Positions 27,407 through 37,877 are shown, numbered from the stretch's first letter. The stretch: DNA of 64,000 nt from Pseudomonas marginalis (GCF_001645105.1 NZ_LKEG01000034.1:62223-126222), one strand, 5' to 3'. Numbers and translations are program-made. The notes: a model not told the origin generated them from the sequence alone.

Positions 27407-28921
27407 ATGAAGCGCAAGAACATTCTTTTCATCATGGCCGATCAAATGGCCGCGCCGATGCTGCCGTTCTACGGACCTTCCCCGATCCAGTTGCCGAACC
27501 TGAGCCGCCTCGCCGCCCAGGGCGTGGTGTTCGAGGCTGCCTACTGCAACAGCCCGTTGTGCGCACCCTCGCGCTTTACGCTGGTGAGCGGGCAATTGCC
27601 GAGCAAGATCGGCGCCTACGACAACGCCGCCGATTTCCCCGCCGATGTGCCGACCTACGCCCACTACCTGCGCCGCCTCGGTTACCGCACGGCGTTATCG
27701 GGCAAGATGCATTTCTGCGGGCCAGACCAACTGCATGGTTATGAAGAGCGCCTGACCAGCGACATCTATCCCGCCGACTATGGCTGGGCCGTCAACTGGG
27801 ACGAGCCGGACGTGCGCCCCACCTGGTACCACAACATGTCGTCGGTGCTGCAAGCCGGGCCGTGCGTGCGCACCAACCAGCTGGATTTCGACGAAGAGGT
27901 GGTGTTCAAGGCCCAGCAATACCTGTTCGACCATATCCGCGAGGACGGCGACCAGCCGTTCTGCCTCACCGTGTCGATGACCCACCCCCACGACCCCTAC
28001 ACGATTCCCAAGCCGTTCTGGGACCTGTACGACGACGCTGACATCCCTTTGCCTACAACACCCGTGCAGGGCGATCTCGATCCACACTCCCAGCGCCTGC
28101 TCAAGGTCTACGACCTATGGGACAAGCCGCTGCCTGTGGATAAGATCCGTGATGCACGCCGTGCCTACTTCGGCGCGTGCAGCTACATCGACAGCAATGT
28201 CGGCAAGCTCCTGCAAACCCTGGAAGACACCGGCCTGGCCGACGACACGATCATCATCTTCTCCGGCGACCACGGCGACATGCTCGGCGAGCGCGGCCTC
28301 TGGTACAAAATGCACTGGTTTGAAATGGCCGCCCGCGTGCCGCTGCTGGTGAGTGCGCCGGGGCAATTCGCGGCAGGCCGCGTGTCCAAAGCCGTGTCCA
28401 CTGCCGACCTGTTGCCGACCCTGGTGGAACTGGCCGGCGGCGAGCTGGACCCGCGCCTGCCGCTGGACGGCCGTTCGCTGGTCCCGCACCTGCAAGGGCA
28501 GGGCGGGCACGACGAGGTGTTCGGCGAATACATGGCCGAAGGCACCATCAGCCCGCTGATGATGATTCGCCGTGGCGCCTACAAATTCATCTACAGCGAA
28601 GACGACCCTTGTCTACTGTTCGATGTACACAACGACCCTCGGGAACAGGAAGAACTCAGCCAGTCGCCGCCGCATCAGGCGCTGTTTGCAGCCTTCCTGG
28701 ACGAGGCGCGGGCCAAATGGGACATCCCGGCGATCCACCAACAGGTGCTCGCCAGCCAACGCCGCCGCCGTCTGGTGTTTGAAGCACTGACCCAAGGCAA
28801 GCTGAAGAGCTGGGATCACCAGCCACGGGTGGACGCCAGTCAGCAATACATGCGCAACCATATCGACCTCGACGACCTGGAGCGCAAGGCACGTTATCCA
28901 CAACCCTGCCAAAACCAATAA
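27407..28921 (+). CDS. betC: Choline-sulfatase
   Basis: The 504-residue protein is a type I sulfatase. The formylglycine site is C52 in NSPLCAPSRFTLVSGQLPSKIG, and the metal-binding D12-Q13 (FIMADQMAAP) and SGDHGDMLGERGLW (about residues 285-298) are intact. The C-terminal tail (residues about 440-504) is the one typical of choline sulfatases. It hydrolyses choline-O-sulfate to choline and sulfate in the cytoplasm, yielding glycine betaine precursor, carbon, nitrogen and sulfur. It is followed 18 bases on by a choline-type binding-protein gene. Confidence 0.95.
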   Translation: MKRKNILFIMADQMAAPMLPFYGPSPIQLPNLSRLAAQGVVFEAAYCNSPLCAPSRFTLVSGQLPSKIGAYDNAADFPADVPTYAHYLRRLGYRTALSGKMHFCGPDQLHGYEERLTSDIYPADYGWAVNWDEPDVRPTWYHNMSSVLQAGPCVRTNQLDFDEEVVFKAQQYLFDHIREDGDQPFCLTVSMTHPHDPYTIPKPFWDLYDDADIPLPTTPVQGDLDPHSQRLLKVYDLWDKPLPVDKIRDARRAYFGACSYIDSNVGKLLQTLEDTGLADDTIIIFSGDHGDMLGERGLWYKMHWFEMAARVPLLVSAPGQFAAGRVSKAVSTADLLPTLVELAGGELDPRLPLDGRSLVPHLQGQGGHDEVFGEYMAEGTISPLMMIRRGAYKFIYSEDDPCLLFDVHNDPREQEELSQSPPHQALFAAFLDEARAKWDIPAIHQQVLASQRRRRLVFEALTQGKLKSWDHQPRVDASQQYMRNHIDLDDLERKARYPQPCQNQ

Positions 28922-28939
28922 ATAGTCAGAGGGAAGGCC

Positions 28940-29854
28940 ATGCAAAAGTTAACTGTGGTGTTGGGTATGTTGGTACTGAGTAGCGCCAACGTGTACGCGG
29001 ACGCCAGCTGCGAAACGGTAAAGATGGCCGATCCAGGCTGGAGCGATATCGCGGCCACCAATGCCATCACCGGTTTTTTACTGACCGGCATGGGCTACAA
29101 GGCCAAGGTCGACACCCTCGCGGTCCCGATCACCTTCGGGGGGCTCAAGGACGGCCAGGTGGATGTGTTCCTGGGTAACTGGATGCCGGCGCAGCAAGGC
29201 TTCTACGACAAGTTCGTGGCTAATGGCGATGTGGTGCAACTGGCGAAAAACCTAGACGGCACCGAGTTCACCCTCGCCGTGCCGGACTATGTGTGGGACG
29301 CCGGGGTGCATGACTTCGCCGACTTGAACACATTTGCCGACAAGTTCGACAAGAAGATCTACGGCATCGGCTCCGGTGCACCTGCAAATATCTCGTTGCA
29401 GGAAATCATCAAGAAAAACGACTTTGATCTCGGCCAGTGGAAGCTGGTGGAATCCAGCGAACAGGCGATGCTCGCCGAAGTATCACGGGCTGTTAAGAAG
29501 CAGAAATTCGTGACCTTCCTCGGCTGGACCCCGCACCCGATGAACGTGCAATTGAAAATGCACTACCTCAAGGGTGGCGAGAAATATTTTGGTGACACCG
29601 GCAGTGTGTATACCTTGACCCGCAAGGGCTATGCACAGGCCTGCCCGAATGTAGGGAAACTGCTGACCAACCTGAGCTTTACCCAGGAGATGGAGAACGC
29701 AATCATGGCGCAGGTGGCCAATAACAAGGTCAGCAACGCCGAGGCGGCGAAGGCGTGGATCAAAGCCAACCCGGCGGTATTGGACAAGTGGCTGGAGGGT
29801 GTAAAAACACTGGATGGCAAAGACGCACTCTCTGCAGTTAAAGCCAAACTCTAA
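28940..29854 (+). CDS. Choline-type ABC transporter substrate-binding protein (orphan)
   Basis: A 304-residue periplasmic protein with signal peptide (to about residue 21, NVYA) and the OpuAC-type fold: KMADPGWSDIAATNAITGFLLTGMGYKAKV. The aromatic box that holds trimethylammonium groups is suggested by W29, W69 region NWMPAQQGFYD, and WTPHPMNVQ. No permease or ATPase gene is next to it. In Pseudomonas, orphan choline/betaine binding proteins dock on a shared CbcWV permease, and this one may do so. Its place right after betC suggests choline or choline sulfate as ligand. Confidence 0.9.
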   Translation: MQKLTVVLGMLVLSSANVYADASCETVKMADPGWSDIAATNAITGFLLTGMGYKAKVDTLAVPITFGGLKDGQVDVFLGNWMPAQQGFYDKFVANGDVVQLAKNLDGTEFTLAVPDYVWDAGVHDFADLNTFADKFDKKIYGIGSGAPANISLQEIIKKNDFDLGQWKLVESSEQAMLAEVSRAVKKQKFVTFLGWTPHPMNVQLKMHYLKGGEKYFGDTGSVYTLTRKGYAQACPNVGKLLTNLSFTQEMENAIMAQVANNKVSNAEAAKAWIKANPAVLDKWLEGVKTLDGKDALSAVKAKL

Positions 29855-29873
29855 CGCTTGATGCAATCCAGAT

Positions 29874-29898
29874 GTGGGAGGGGCAAGCCCCCTCCCAC
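29874..29898. repeat. Compact REP hairpin
   Basis: GTGGGAGGGG-CAAGC-CCCCTCCCAC, a 10-base perfect stem, 20 bases after the binding-protein stop and before the SulP gene. It is a single REP unit inside a likely operon. Confidence 0.85.
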
Positions 29899-29950
29899 GG
29901 GAACTGATCTGGACTGATATTCTGCGCTAAACCTTTAAACCGAGTCTGCG

Positions 29951-31519
29951 ATGCCCCGGCCCAACCGCCACACACTGTTCCCCTTCCTCAGCTGGCTCCC
30001 GCGCCAAACCCGCGCCAGCGTCGGCCGGGATGCAATCGTCGGCCTCAGTGGCGCGGTTCTCGCGTTGCCGCAGTCGATTGCCTACGCACTGATCGCCGGC
30101 CTGCCCCCCGAATATGGCCTGTACGCTGCGATCATCCCGGTGCTGATCGCGTGCCTCTGGGGTTCATCCTGGCACCTGATCTGCGGGCCTACGGCGGCGA
30201 TTTCCATTGTGCTGTATGCCAGCGTCAGTCCCTTGGCCGTGCCGGGCTCCCAGGAGTACATCACCCTGATTTTGCTGCTCACCTTCCTCGCCGGGGTTTT
30301 CCAGTGGCTGCTGGGCATGCTGCGCTTCGGCGCGCTGGTGAATTTCGTCTCCCATTCGGTGGTGCTCGGTTTCACCCTGGGCGCCGCCGTGGTGATTGCC
30401 CTGGGGCAGTTGCCCAACCTGTTGGGGCTGGATCTGCCGAGCCAGGCCACGGCGATCAATAGCCTGCTGGCACTGATCCACCACAGCGGCGAATGGGACC
30501 ATGCATCCCTTGCCCTCGGGCTAGGGACTCTACTGGTGGGCGCACTGCTCAAGTACCTGGTGCCCCGCTGGCCGACGCTGTTGATCGCGCTGGCGTTGGG
30601 CAGCCTGGTGGCGTGGTTGTGGCCGGCGATGTTCGGGCATGTGGCGCTGGTCAGTTCGTTTATTGGCAAGCTGCCGCCGTTCAGCCCGTTGCCGATGGAC
30701 CTGGACATGATCCTGCGCCTGCTGCCCAGCGCCGTGGCGGTGGGCATGCTCGGGCTGGTGACCAGCCTGTCGATTGCCCGCTCGCTGTCGGCGCGTTCGC
30801 AACAATTGCTCGATGCCAACCAAGAGGTTCGCGCGCAGGGTTTATCCAATATCGTTGGCGGCTTTTTTTCCGGCTACTTGTCAGCCGGTTCGTTTACGCG
30901 CTCGGGCCTCAGTTATGAGGCGGGCGCGTGCTCGCCGTTGGCCGGGGTGTTTTCCGCACTGTGGGTGGCGTTGTTCGCATTGTTTGGTGCGGCGCTGATC
31001 GCACACATTCCGATCCCGAGCATGGCCGCGAGCATCCTGCTGATTTGCTGGGGGTTGGTGGACCATCGCGGCATTCGTGCGTTGTTCCGCGTCAGTCGCG
31101 CCGAGTTTGTGGTGATGGGCCTGACGTGCGTCGCCACCTTGCTCTTGGAGCTGCAAACCGCGATTTATGCCGGGGTGCTGGCGTCGCTGTTCTTCTACCT
31201 CAAGCGCACCTCGCAACCACGGGTTCAGCAATGGCGCGATGGCGATGAGGATGTGTTGCGGGTGGGCGGCTCGATCTTTTTCGGCGCCAGCCACTACCTG
31301 CAAGTGCGCCTCCAACGTTTACAGGGCGAGCGGGTGGTGATCGAGGCGCAGCAGATCAACTTTATCGACTATTCCGGGGTGGAGATGCTGCACCAGGAGG
31401 CGCGGCGCTTGAAGGGCTTGGGGCGTAGCCTGACGTTGCGCCGGGCCAGGCCGCAAGTGGTGGAAGAGTTGAGGAAACTGGAAGGGGCCGACCAATGCCC
31501 CATTCACTTTCAAGACTGA
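29951..31519 (+). CDS. SulP family permease with STAS domain, choline-sulfate locus
   Basis: A 522-residue protein with about 12 membrane segments (residues 25-400), the SulP signature LPQSIAYALIAGLPPEYGLYAAIIPVLI, and a C-terminal STAS domain (about 425-515; VVIEAQQINFIDYSGVEMLHQEARRLK). It closes the locus LysR-betC-binding protein, the same set as PA0032 to PA0029. The likely cargo is choline sulfate (uptake) or sulfate released by BetC (export); the sequence does not tell which. A REP hairpin lies between it and the gene before. Confidence 0.9.
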   Translation: MPRPNRHTLFPFLSWLPRQTRASVGRDAIVGLSGAVLALPQSIAYALIAGLPPEYGLYAAIIPVLIACLWGSSWHLICGPTAAISIVLYASVSPLAVPGSQEYITLILLLTFLAGVFQWLLGMLRFGALVNFVSHSVVLGFTLGAAVVIALGQLPNLLGLDLPSQATAINSLLALIHHSGEWDHASLALGLGTLLVGALLKYLVPRWPTLLIALALGSLVAWLWPAMFGHVALVSSFIGKLPPFSPLPMDLDMILRLLPSAVAVGMLGLVTSLSIARSLSARSQQLLDANQEVRAQGLSNIVGGFFSGYLSAGSFTRSGLSYEAGACSPLAGVFSALWVALFALFGAALIAHIPIPSMAASILLICWGLVDHRGIRALFRVSRAEFVVMGLTCVATLLLELQTAIYAGVLASLFFYLKRTSQPRVQQWRDGDEDVLRVGGSIFFGASHYLQVRLQRLQGERVVIEAQQINFIDYSGVEMLHQEARRLKGLGRSLTLRRARPQVVEELRKLEGADQCPIHFQD

Positions 31520-31531
31520 ATGCAGTTCAAC

Positions 31532-31559
31532 TGTGGGAGGGGGCTTGCTCCCTCCCACA
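31532..31559. repeat. REP hairpin between convergent genes
   Basis: TGTGGGAGGG and CCCTCCCACA pair around a GGCTTGCT loop, in the 51-base gap between the SulP and aroE stop codons. It may act as a bidirectional terminator. Confidence 0.8.
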
Positions 31560-31570
31560 TTGAATTGAGG

Positions 31571-32388
31571 TTAGGCCAATTGGCGGCGTAATTCGGCCAA
31601 CACCGGCGCCGACTTCGGACGCACACCGCGCCACAGGAAGAACGCTTCCGCTGCCTGTTCCACCAACATCCCTAAACCATCCATCGCCACCGTCGCGCCT
31701 TGTTCAGTCGCCCAGCGGCAGAACGCTGTCGGTTCCTTGGCATACATCATGTCGTAGCAAAACGTCTTACGCGGTTCGATCAAGCTGCCGGCAATCGGCG
31801 GTACATCGCCTGACAGGCTGGCGGACGTGGCGTTGATGATCACGTCCACCGGCTCACGCAGCCAATCGAAACCGCTGGCAGACACCGGGCCCAGATCGTC
31901 GAACAACTCGGCGAGCAACTCGGCCTTTTCCACGGTGCGGTTGGCGATGATCAGCGAGGCAGGCTGCTCGGCCAGTAACGGCTCCAGCGCGCCACGTACC
32001 GCGCCACCGGCGCCCAGCAGCAGGATGCGCTTGCCTCGCAGGCTCAGCCCGGCGTTGACCTTGAGGTCACGCACCAGGCCAGCGCCGTCGGTGTTGTCGC
32101 CCAGCAGGCTACCGTCGGGCCGCTTGCTCAGGGTATTCACCGCGCCAGCGCGTTGAGCACGTTCGGTGAGGATGTCGGCCAAGCGGTAGGCGTCTTCCTT
32201 GAACGGCACGGTGACGTTGGCGCCACGACCCTGTTGAAAAAACTTACGGGCACAGCCGGTGAAATCCTCCAAAGGCGCCAGCAAGGTGCTGTAGTCCAGT
32301 TGCTCGCCGGTCTGCTCGGCGAACATACGGTGGATCAGCGGCGACTTGCTGTGGCCGATGGGGTTGCCGAACACCACATAACGGTCCA

Positions 32389-32389
<1 letters not shown>
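31571..32389 (-). CDS. aroE: Shikimate dehydrogenase (NADP+)
   Basis: A 272-residue protein: substrate site [12 protein letters not shown] (residues 9-20), catalytic Lys in [14 protein letters not shown], and NADP site [17 protein letters not shown] with NRTVEKA (residues about 124-155). It reduces 3-dehydroshikimate in aromatic amino acid synthesis. Its start overlaps the hemF stop by one base. The hemF-aroE pair is conserved in Pseudomonas. Confidence 0.97.
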
Positions 32390-33345
<956 letters not shown>

Positions 33346-33480
33346 CTACGCGAGGCCATTGGGCATCGGCGGCAAATGGGCGCACAGGATACCACTGCAC
33401 CCCATTGCGCCGCAGTTGACGAAGATCAAGCTTAGGAGTGGGATAGTGGGCTACGCGAATTCGACCCAAGGAGAAGGCAG

Positions 33481-34458
33481 ATGGCAAAACGTATCCAGTT
33501 CAGCGCCCATGGCGGCCCCGAAGTGCTTGAGTATGTGGACTACACCCCGGCGGAGCCGGGCCCGCAGCAGGTGCGCGTGCGTAATGAGGCGATCGGCCTG
33601 AACTTCATCGACACCTATTTCCGCAGCGGTCTGTACGCCCCGCCCGCATTGCCATCGGGGTTGGGCGCAGAGGGCGCCGGTGTGGTCGACGCGGTTGGCA
33701 GCGAAGTCACCCAATTCAAGGTCGGCGACCGCGTGGCCTATGGCAGCGGCCCGCTGGGTGCCTACAGCCAACTGCATGTGTTGCCCGCCGCCAATCTGGT
33801 GCACCTGCCGGACGACATCAGCTTCGAACAAGCCGCCGGCGCCATGCTCAAGGGCCTGACCGTGCAGTATCTGCTGCGCCAGACCTACGAAGTGAAGGCC
33901 GGTGAAACTATTCTGTTCCATGCCGCCGCCGGTGGCGTGGGTTCGCTCGCTTGCCAATGGGCCAAGGCCCTGGGCGTGAAGTTGATCGGTACCGTGAGTT
34001 CGCCGGAAAAAGCCGCAGTGGCCAAAGCCCTCGGTGCCTGGGAAACCATCAACTACAGCAAGGAAGATGTCGCACAGCGCGTGCTGGAGTTGACTGACGG
34101 CAAAAAGGTGCCGGTGGTGTACGACGGCGTCGGCAAGGACACCTGGCTGACATCGCTGGACTGCGTGGCGCCACGTGGGCTCGTGGTGAGCTTCGGCAAT
34201 GCGTCAGGCGCAGTGGACGGGGTGAATTTGGGGATTCTGTCGGCCAAAGGCTCGCTGTACGTCACCCGACCGACCCTGGCGACCTATGCCAACAACCCGC
34301 AGAACCTGCAAGCGATGGCGGATGACCTGTTCTCGATGATCAAGAGCGACAAGGTGCGCATTGATATCAACCAGCGGTATGCGCTGGCGGATGCGGCGAA
34401 GGCGCAGACGGAGTTGTCGGGACGCCGGACCACAGGCTCAACAATTTTGCTGCCTTGA
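33481..34458 (+). CDS. qor: NADPH:quinone oxidoreductase (zinc-free MDR family)
   Basis: A 325-residue medium-chain dehydrogenase/reductase. It starts MAKRIQFSAHGGPEVLEYVDYTPAEPGPQQVRVRNEAIGLNFIDTYFRSGLY, has the nucleotide-binding FHAAAGGVGSLACQWAKALGVKLIGTVSS (about residues 142-170), and lacks the zinc ligands of alcohol dehydrogenases. It reduces quinones by one electron or enones with NADPH. A GGAGAAGGC ribosome site precedes the ATG. A REPIN follows. Confidence 0.95.
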   Translation: MAKRIQFSAHGGPEVLEYVDYTPAEPGPQQVRVRNEAIGLNFIDTYFRSGLYAPPALPSGLGAEGAGVVDAVGSEVTQFKVGDRVAYGSGPLGAYSQLHVLPAANLVHLPDDISFEQAAGAMLKGLTVQYLLRQTYEVKAGETILFHAAAGGVGSLACQWAKALGVKLIGTVSSPEKAAVAKALGAWETINYSKEDVAQRVLELTDGKKVPVVYDGVGKDTWLTSLDCVAPRGLVVSFGNASGAVDGVNLGILSAKGSLYVTRPTLATYANNPQNLQAMADDLFSMIKSDKVRIDINQRYALADAAKAQTELSGRRTTGSTILLP

Positions 34459-34465
34459 CTGCCCC

Positions 34466-34600
34466 TTGTGGCGAGGGAGCTTGGTCCCGTTGGGCCGCGA
34501 AGCGGCCCCAAAACAGGCGATGATGTTTTTTCAGATAAACCGCATTCGCTGGCTTTGGGCCTGCTTCGCAGGCCAACGGGAGCAAGCGCCCTCGCCACAA
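34466..34600. repeat. REPIN between qor and tsaC
   Basis: Left arm starts TTGTGGCGAGGGAGCTTGGT at 34466 and the right arm ends GCCCTCGCCACAA at 34600. Each unit carries an internal hairpin (GGGCCGCGAAGCGGCCC and GGCCTGCTTCGCAGGCC). The arms differ by several changes (for example GAGC versus GCGC), so the element is older than the perfect ones. Confidence 0.87.
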
Positions 34601-34605
34601 AAGCG

Positions 34606-35163
34606 CTACGAAGGCCGCACCACCTCACCCGTCACCAGATCGCGAATCAGGCTCGGGTTCTTGCGCCCACCCAGGGCGCCACCCAACACCAGATCCACCT
34701 GCCCACGGAAATACTGCTCCACGCGAATCCGTGTGCGGGCCGCCGGGCGGCCTTGAGGGTTGGCCGAGGTGGAAATCAACGGCCCCACCAGCGAGCACAG
34801 ATCCCGCACCAGCGGATGGTCCGTGACCCGCACCGCCACCGTGTCGTGCACACCTGTCACCCATTCCGGCAGCAGGCCCTGATGAGGCACCAGCCAGGTG
34901 TTCGGCCCAGGCCAAGTGCTAGCCATGCGGTCGATCCAATCCTGCGGGAAGTCTTCGAACAGGAAGTCGAACTGACGGATGTTGTCCGCCACCAGGATCA
35001 GGCCCTTGTCCACCGAACGGTTCTTGATGGCGAGCAAACGGTCCACTGCTTCTTCGTTCCACGGATCGCAGCCCAGGCCCCAAACCGCTTCGGTTGGATA
35101 GGCAATCACCGCGCCTGCGCGAATTTCTCGTGCGGTTTCCAGCACACGCCACCGGTTGACCAT
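34606..35163 (-). CDS. tsaC: Threonylcarbamoyl-AMP synthase
   Basis: A 185-residue Sua5/YciO/YrdC-fold protein: [41 protein letters not shown] (residues 18-58) and the phosphate site [13 protein letters not shown]. It makes threonylcarbamoyl-AMP from threonine, bicarbonate and ATP for t6A37 in tRNAs that read ANN codons. It is downstream of dprA with a 55-base gap and followed by the REPIN. Confidence 0.96.
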   Translation of the reverse strand: MVNRWRVLETAREIRAGAVIAYPTEAVWGLGCDPWNEEAVDRLLAIKNRSVDKGLILVADNIRQFDFLFEDFPQDWIDRMASTWPGPNTWLVPHQGLLPEWVTGVHDTVAVRVTDHPLVRDLCSLVGPLISTSANPQGRPAARTRIRVEQYFRGQVDLVLGGALGGRKNPSLIRDLVTGEVVRPS

Positions 35164-35217
35164 TGTTGACTCTCCAGACTAAAGCTCTGCGCAGTTTACC
35201 GATCTTCGTTACAAAAC

Positions 35218-36312
35218 CTAGCAGCGCGCAAGCCAGCGCCCGCTTTCGCAGATGACCTGGCCCTCCAGCTCCAGCTCGGTAAGGGTCGCCAACACGTGGG
35301 GCAACGACCTACCGCTGGCAATCGCCAGGCCTTCACTGGTATGGGGCGCCGCGTGCAGCAGCGCCACCAGTGGATGCACGACCGGCATCGGCGTAGGGCG
35401 CGACAGCGCCTGCCAACCGCGCAAGCCCTCCAGGATGTGCTCGATGGTTTCCACCAACACGGCGCCATCGCGGATCAACTGGTGACAGCCCTTGGCACCG
35501 GGATGATGGATGGAGCCGGGGATCGCATACACCTCGCGCCCCTGTTCGGCCGCCAGTTTCGCAGTGATCAGCGAACCACTGGCCATGCTGGCTTCCACCA
35601 CCAGCACGCCCAGGGACAGGCCACTGATGATCCGATTCCGCCTGGGAAAGTTGCCGGCCTGGGGCGGGGCGTCCAAGGGAAACTCGGAAACCACGGCGCT
35701 GCCCTGATCAATCATCGCCGCCGCCAGCCGTTTGTGGCGCTGTGGATAAAAATTTTCGAGCCCGGTGCCGAGCACGCCGATTGTCTGGCCGCCCACATCC
35801 AATGCCGCTTGATGGGCTGCGCCGTCGATGCCTAATGCAAGACCGCTGGTGATGACAAAACCGGCGCTCGCCAAACTGCGGGAAAACGCAGCCGCCGTGT
35901 CCATGCCGGGGCGAGAAGCACGGCGACTGCCGACCATCGCCAGTTGCGGTTTTTCCAGGATCAAAGGGTCGCCAGCGACAAATAACAGCGGTGGCGCGTC
36001 ATCAATCTGGGCGAGCAGCGCGGGGTAGTCCGGCTGGTCCCACATCAGCAAATGCTGGCCCTCACACGCCAGCCAGGCTAATGCCGCACTGGCACCGTCG
36101 CGGACTTCATGGCTGCGCCGGGCATCGGCACTGATGGCTGGCACCCCCAACGAACGCCAGGCACTGGCAGGCGCGCTGATAGCCTTCGACGCAGACCCGA
36201 AGGCTTCGATCAGTAAGCGAAAACGCTTCGGACCCAGCTCAGGCAGCCTGTGCAAGCGTAGTCGGGCTTCTAGTTCTGACGGGGATATTTCATGACAGTT
36301 TATCGGATTCAT
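35218..36312 (-). CDS. dprA: DNA-processing protein DprA/Smf
   Basis: A 364-residue protein with an N-terminal SAM-like part, a Rossmann-fold core (LAMVGSRRASRPGMDTAAAFSRSLASAGFVITSGLALGIDGAAHQAAL, about residues 125-170; FPRRNRIISGLSLGVLVVEAS, about 225-245) and a C-terminal winged-helix (about 305-364). DprA loads RecA on incoming single-strand DNA in transformation. Two consensus DnaA boxes lie in or by the gene (35741-35749 inside, 36338-36346 just upstream of the start). Confidence 0.96.
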   Translation of the reverse strand: MNPINCHEISPSELEARLRLHRLPELGPKRFRLLIEAFGSASKAISAPASAWRSLGVPAISADARRSHEVRDGASAALAWLACEGQHLLMWDQPDYPALLAQIDDAPPLLFVAGDPLILEKPQLAMVGSRRASRPGMDTAAAFSRSLASAGFVITSGLALGIDGAAHQAALDVGGQTIGVLGTGLENFYPQRHKRLAAAMIDQGSAVVSEFPLDAPPQAGNFPRRNRIISGLSLGVLVVEASMASGSLITAKLAAEQGREVYAIPGSIHHPGAKGCHQLIRDGAVLVETIEHILEGLRGWQALSRPTPMPVVHPLVALLHAAPHTSEGLAIASGRSLPHVLATLTELELEGQVICESGRWLARC

Positions 36313-36375
36313 TTGATCATCCTTGACCGGAACAAGCTGTGGATAACTCTGTTGGTAACTTATTTAGCAGGCTAT

Positions 36376-37167
36376 TTATTGTGTTTGATGGGCAGTCTCG
36401 AAACGGTCCGTCACGGCCAGCGGCCGTGTGGCACTGAGCACCAGGGCGTAACTGAGCTTTTCGTAGGTGCGAAATACCAGCAGGGTGCCGGCGCGTTCAT
36501 CAGGAAGTTGGGTTGGCGCGCCCGTCAGGCTGTCGCGTACGCTGGCGCCGGTCTTGATCACGTTGAGCAGTTGGCCCTCAACCAGGCCGTCGCGGCGGCC
36601 TTTATTCAGGGTTATCGCGTCGAGTACGCCGATCTGGGTGACACCCTTGGGGATATCGATGATTTGCCCTTCGATGAATGGCGCTGTAGGCGTGACCGCA
36701 AGGGTTGCCGGGTCGACGAAAGATTGCGCGCGTAGCAGGCGATCACCGGGGCGCACTTCCTGGGTGATCCGCTGCACGGCCAGGGTGGTGAGGTCGCCCG
36801 CCGTTACGAACCGGGCAGTGCCGATGTCGTCGGCATTGATGCCCAACAGCTCTCGGGTTTGCGGGTCGGTGTAGGTCTTGCCTCGCCGGAATATTCCATA
36901 ACTTGGCTGGGAAGGGTCCAGGACGCCCCGGGCATACACCTGCTCGCCATTCGCGCCCAGCACTCGGCCAGCATCAGCGGCGACGATGTAGGGTGCGCTG
37001 TCCAGGTCGTGGGGCGAATCAAGAATGCGGTTATGCAGTAAAAAGCGCTGGATGGCCTGTTGCGTCGGTTGATCCAGGCGCTGGGCGGGCTGCGGCACCA
37101 AGGCCATGGCAAGCGGGGCCATAGCAAGCGGGGCCCACAGCAGCAAGACGAGTAGCGATTTCCTCAT
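36376..37167 (-). CDS. PA0020-type exported protein lacking its LysM domain
   Basis: A 263-residue protein with signal peptide ([22 protein letters not shown]). The rest ([43 protein letters not shown]... [16 protein letters not shown]) matches the C-terminal two thirds of the family found between def and dprA in Pseudomonas. Those proteins are, to my knowledge, about 340 residues with a LysM peptidoglycan-binding domain right after the signal peptide. Here no LysM motif (YTVxxGDTL) is present, and the signal peptide region contains a 15-base tandem duplication. Reading frame is open, so the protein is likely made, but cell-wall binding should be lost or altered. It could instead be a divergent variant common in this lineage. 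Confidence 0.78.
   Translation of the reverse strand: MRKSLLVLLLWAPLAMAPLAMALVPQPAQRLDQPTQQAIQRFLLHNRILDSPHDLDSAPYIVAADAGRVLGANGEQVYARGVLDPSQPSYGIFRRGKTYTDPQTRELLGINADDIGTARFVTAGDLTTLAVQRITQEVRPGDRLLRAQSFVDPATLAVTPTAPFIEGQIIDIPKGVTQIGVLDAITLNKGRRDGLVEGQLLNVIKTGASVRDSLTGAPTQLPDERAGTLLVFRTYEKLSYALVLSATRPLAVTDRFETAHQTQ
37102..37131. repeat. 15-base tandem duplication in the signal-peptide region
   Basis: GGCCATGGCAAGCGG is followed directly by GGCCATAGCAAGCGG, one base different. On the coding strand it gives APLAM twice in the signal peptide of the LysM-less protein. It marks recent slippage close to the point where the LysM domain would be. Confidence 0.85.
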
Positions 37168-37302
37168 GGGGTGAATCTCCTTTATTATGTGCGTTCGCGT
37201 GAAATGCCAGAGCCTTCGCGGCCTCCGGACGTTTCACACCGGCTGTTTGGGTCCATCCCAACGCCGATTTGCCTCTACCTCACATGTGCAGCAATTACGC
37301 TT

Positions 37303-37809
37303 ATGGCTATTTTGAACATCCTCGAATTCCCCGACTCGCGCCTGCGCACGATCGCCAAACCGGTGGCCGTAGTGGACGACAAGGTTCGTCAGTTGGTCGA
37401 TGACATGTTTGAAACAATGTATGAAGCGCCGGGCATCGGCCTCGCCGCGACCCAGGTCAACGTGCATCTTCGCGTCGTGGTCATGGACCTGTCGGAAGAT
37501 CGCAGCGAACCAAGGGTGTACATCAACCCAGAGTTCGAACCGCTGACCGACGAGATGGGCGAATACCAGGAAGGTTGCCTGTCGGTGCCGGAGTTCTACG
37601 AGAACGTCGAACGCCCGCTGCGCGTGAAAATCAAGGCCCTGGACCGCGACGGCAAGCCGTTCGAACTGATCGCCGAAGGCCTGCTGGCAGTGTGCATCCA
37701 GCACGAATGCGACCACCTCAATGGCAAGCTGTTTGTCGACTACCTGTCCACGCTCAAGCGCGACCGGATCAAGAAGAAGCTGGAAAAAAAGCATCGCCAG
37801 CAAGCTTGA
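37303..37809 (+). CDS. def: Peptide deformylase
   Basis: The start at 37303 gives [15 protein letters not shown] and 168 residues, the normal length; an upstream in-frame start at 37171 is rejected because the added 44 residues are not conserved-like. All three motifs are intact: [11 protein letters not shown]92LSVP, and H134-EC-DH138, where C92, H134 and H138 bind the metal. It removes formyl from nascent N-terminal Met. It begins the operon def-fmt-rsmB-trkA, though a terminator-like hairpin lies after it. Confidence 0.98.
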   Translation: MAILNILEFPDSRLRTIAKPVAVVDDKVRQLVDDMFETMYEAPGIGLAATQVNVHLRVVVMDLSEDRSEPRVYINPEFEPLTDEMGEYQEGCLSVPEFYENVERPLRVKIKALDRDGKPFELIAEGLLAVCIQHECDHLNGKLFVDYLSTLKRDRIKKKLEKKHRQQA

Positions 37810-37820
37810 TGCCCCCTTCC

Positions 37821-37848
37821 AAAGGCTTGCTGCGGCAAGCCTTTTTCT
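37821..37848 (+). terminator. Intrinsic terminator-like hairpin between def and fmt
   Basis: AAAGGCTTGC-TGCG-GCAAGCCTTT is a perfect 10-base stem with a tetraloop, followed by TTCTTTTG. It is 12 bases after the def stop and 30 before the fmt start, so it may attenuate read-through from def. Confidence 0.8.
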
Positions 37849-37877
37849 TTTGTGACTGCTTTTAACCGAGACCTCCC

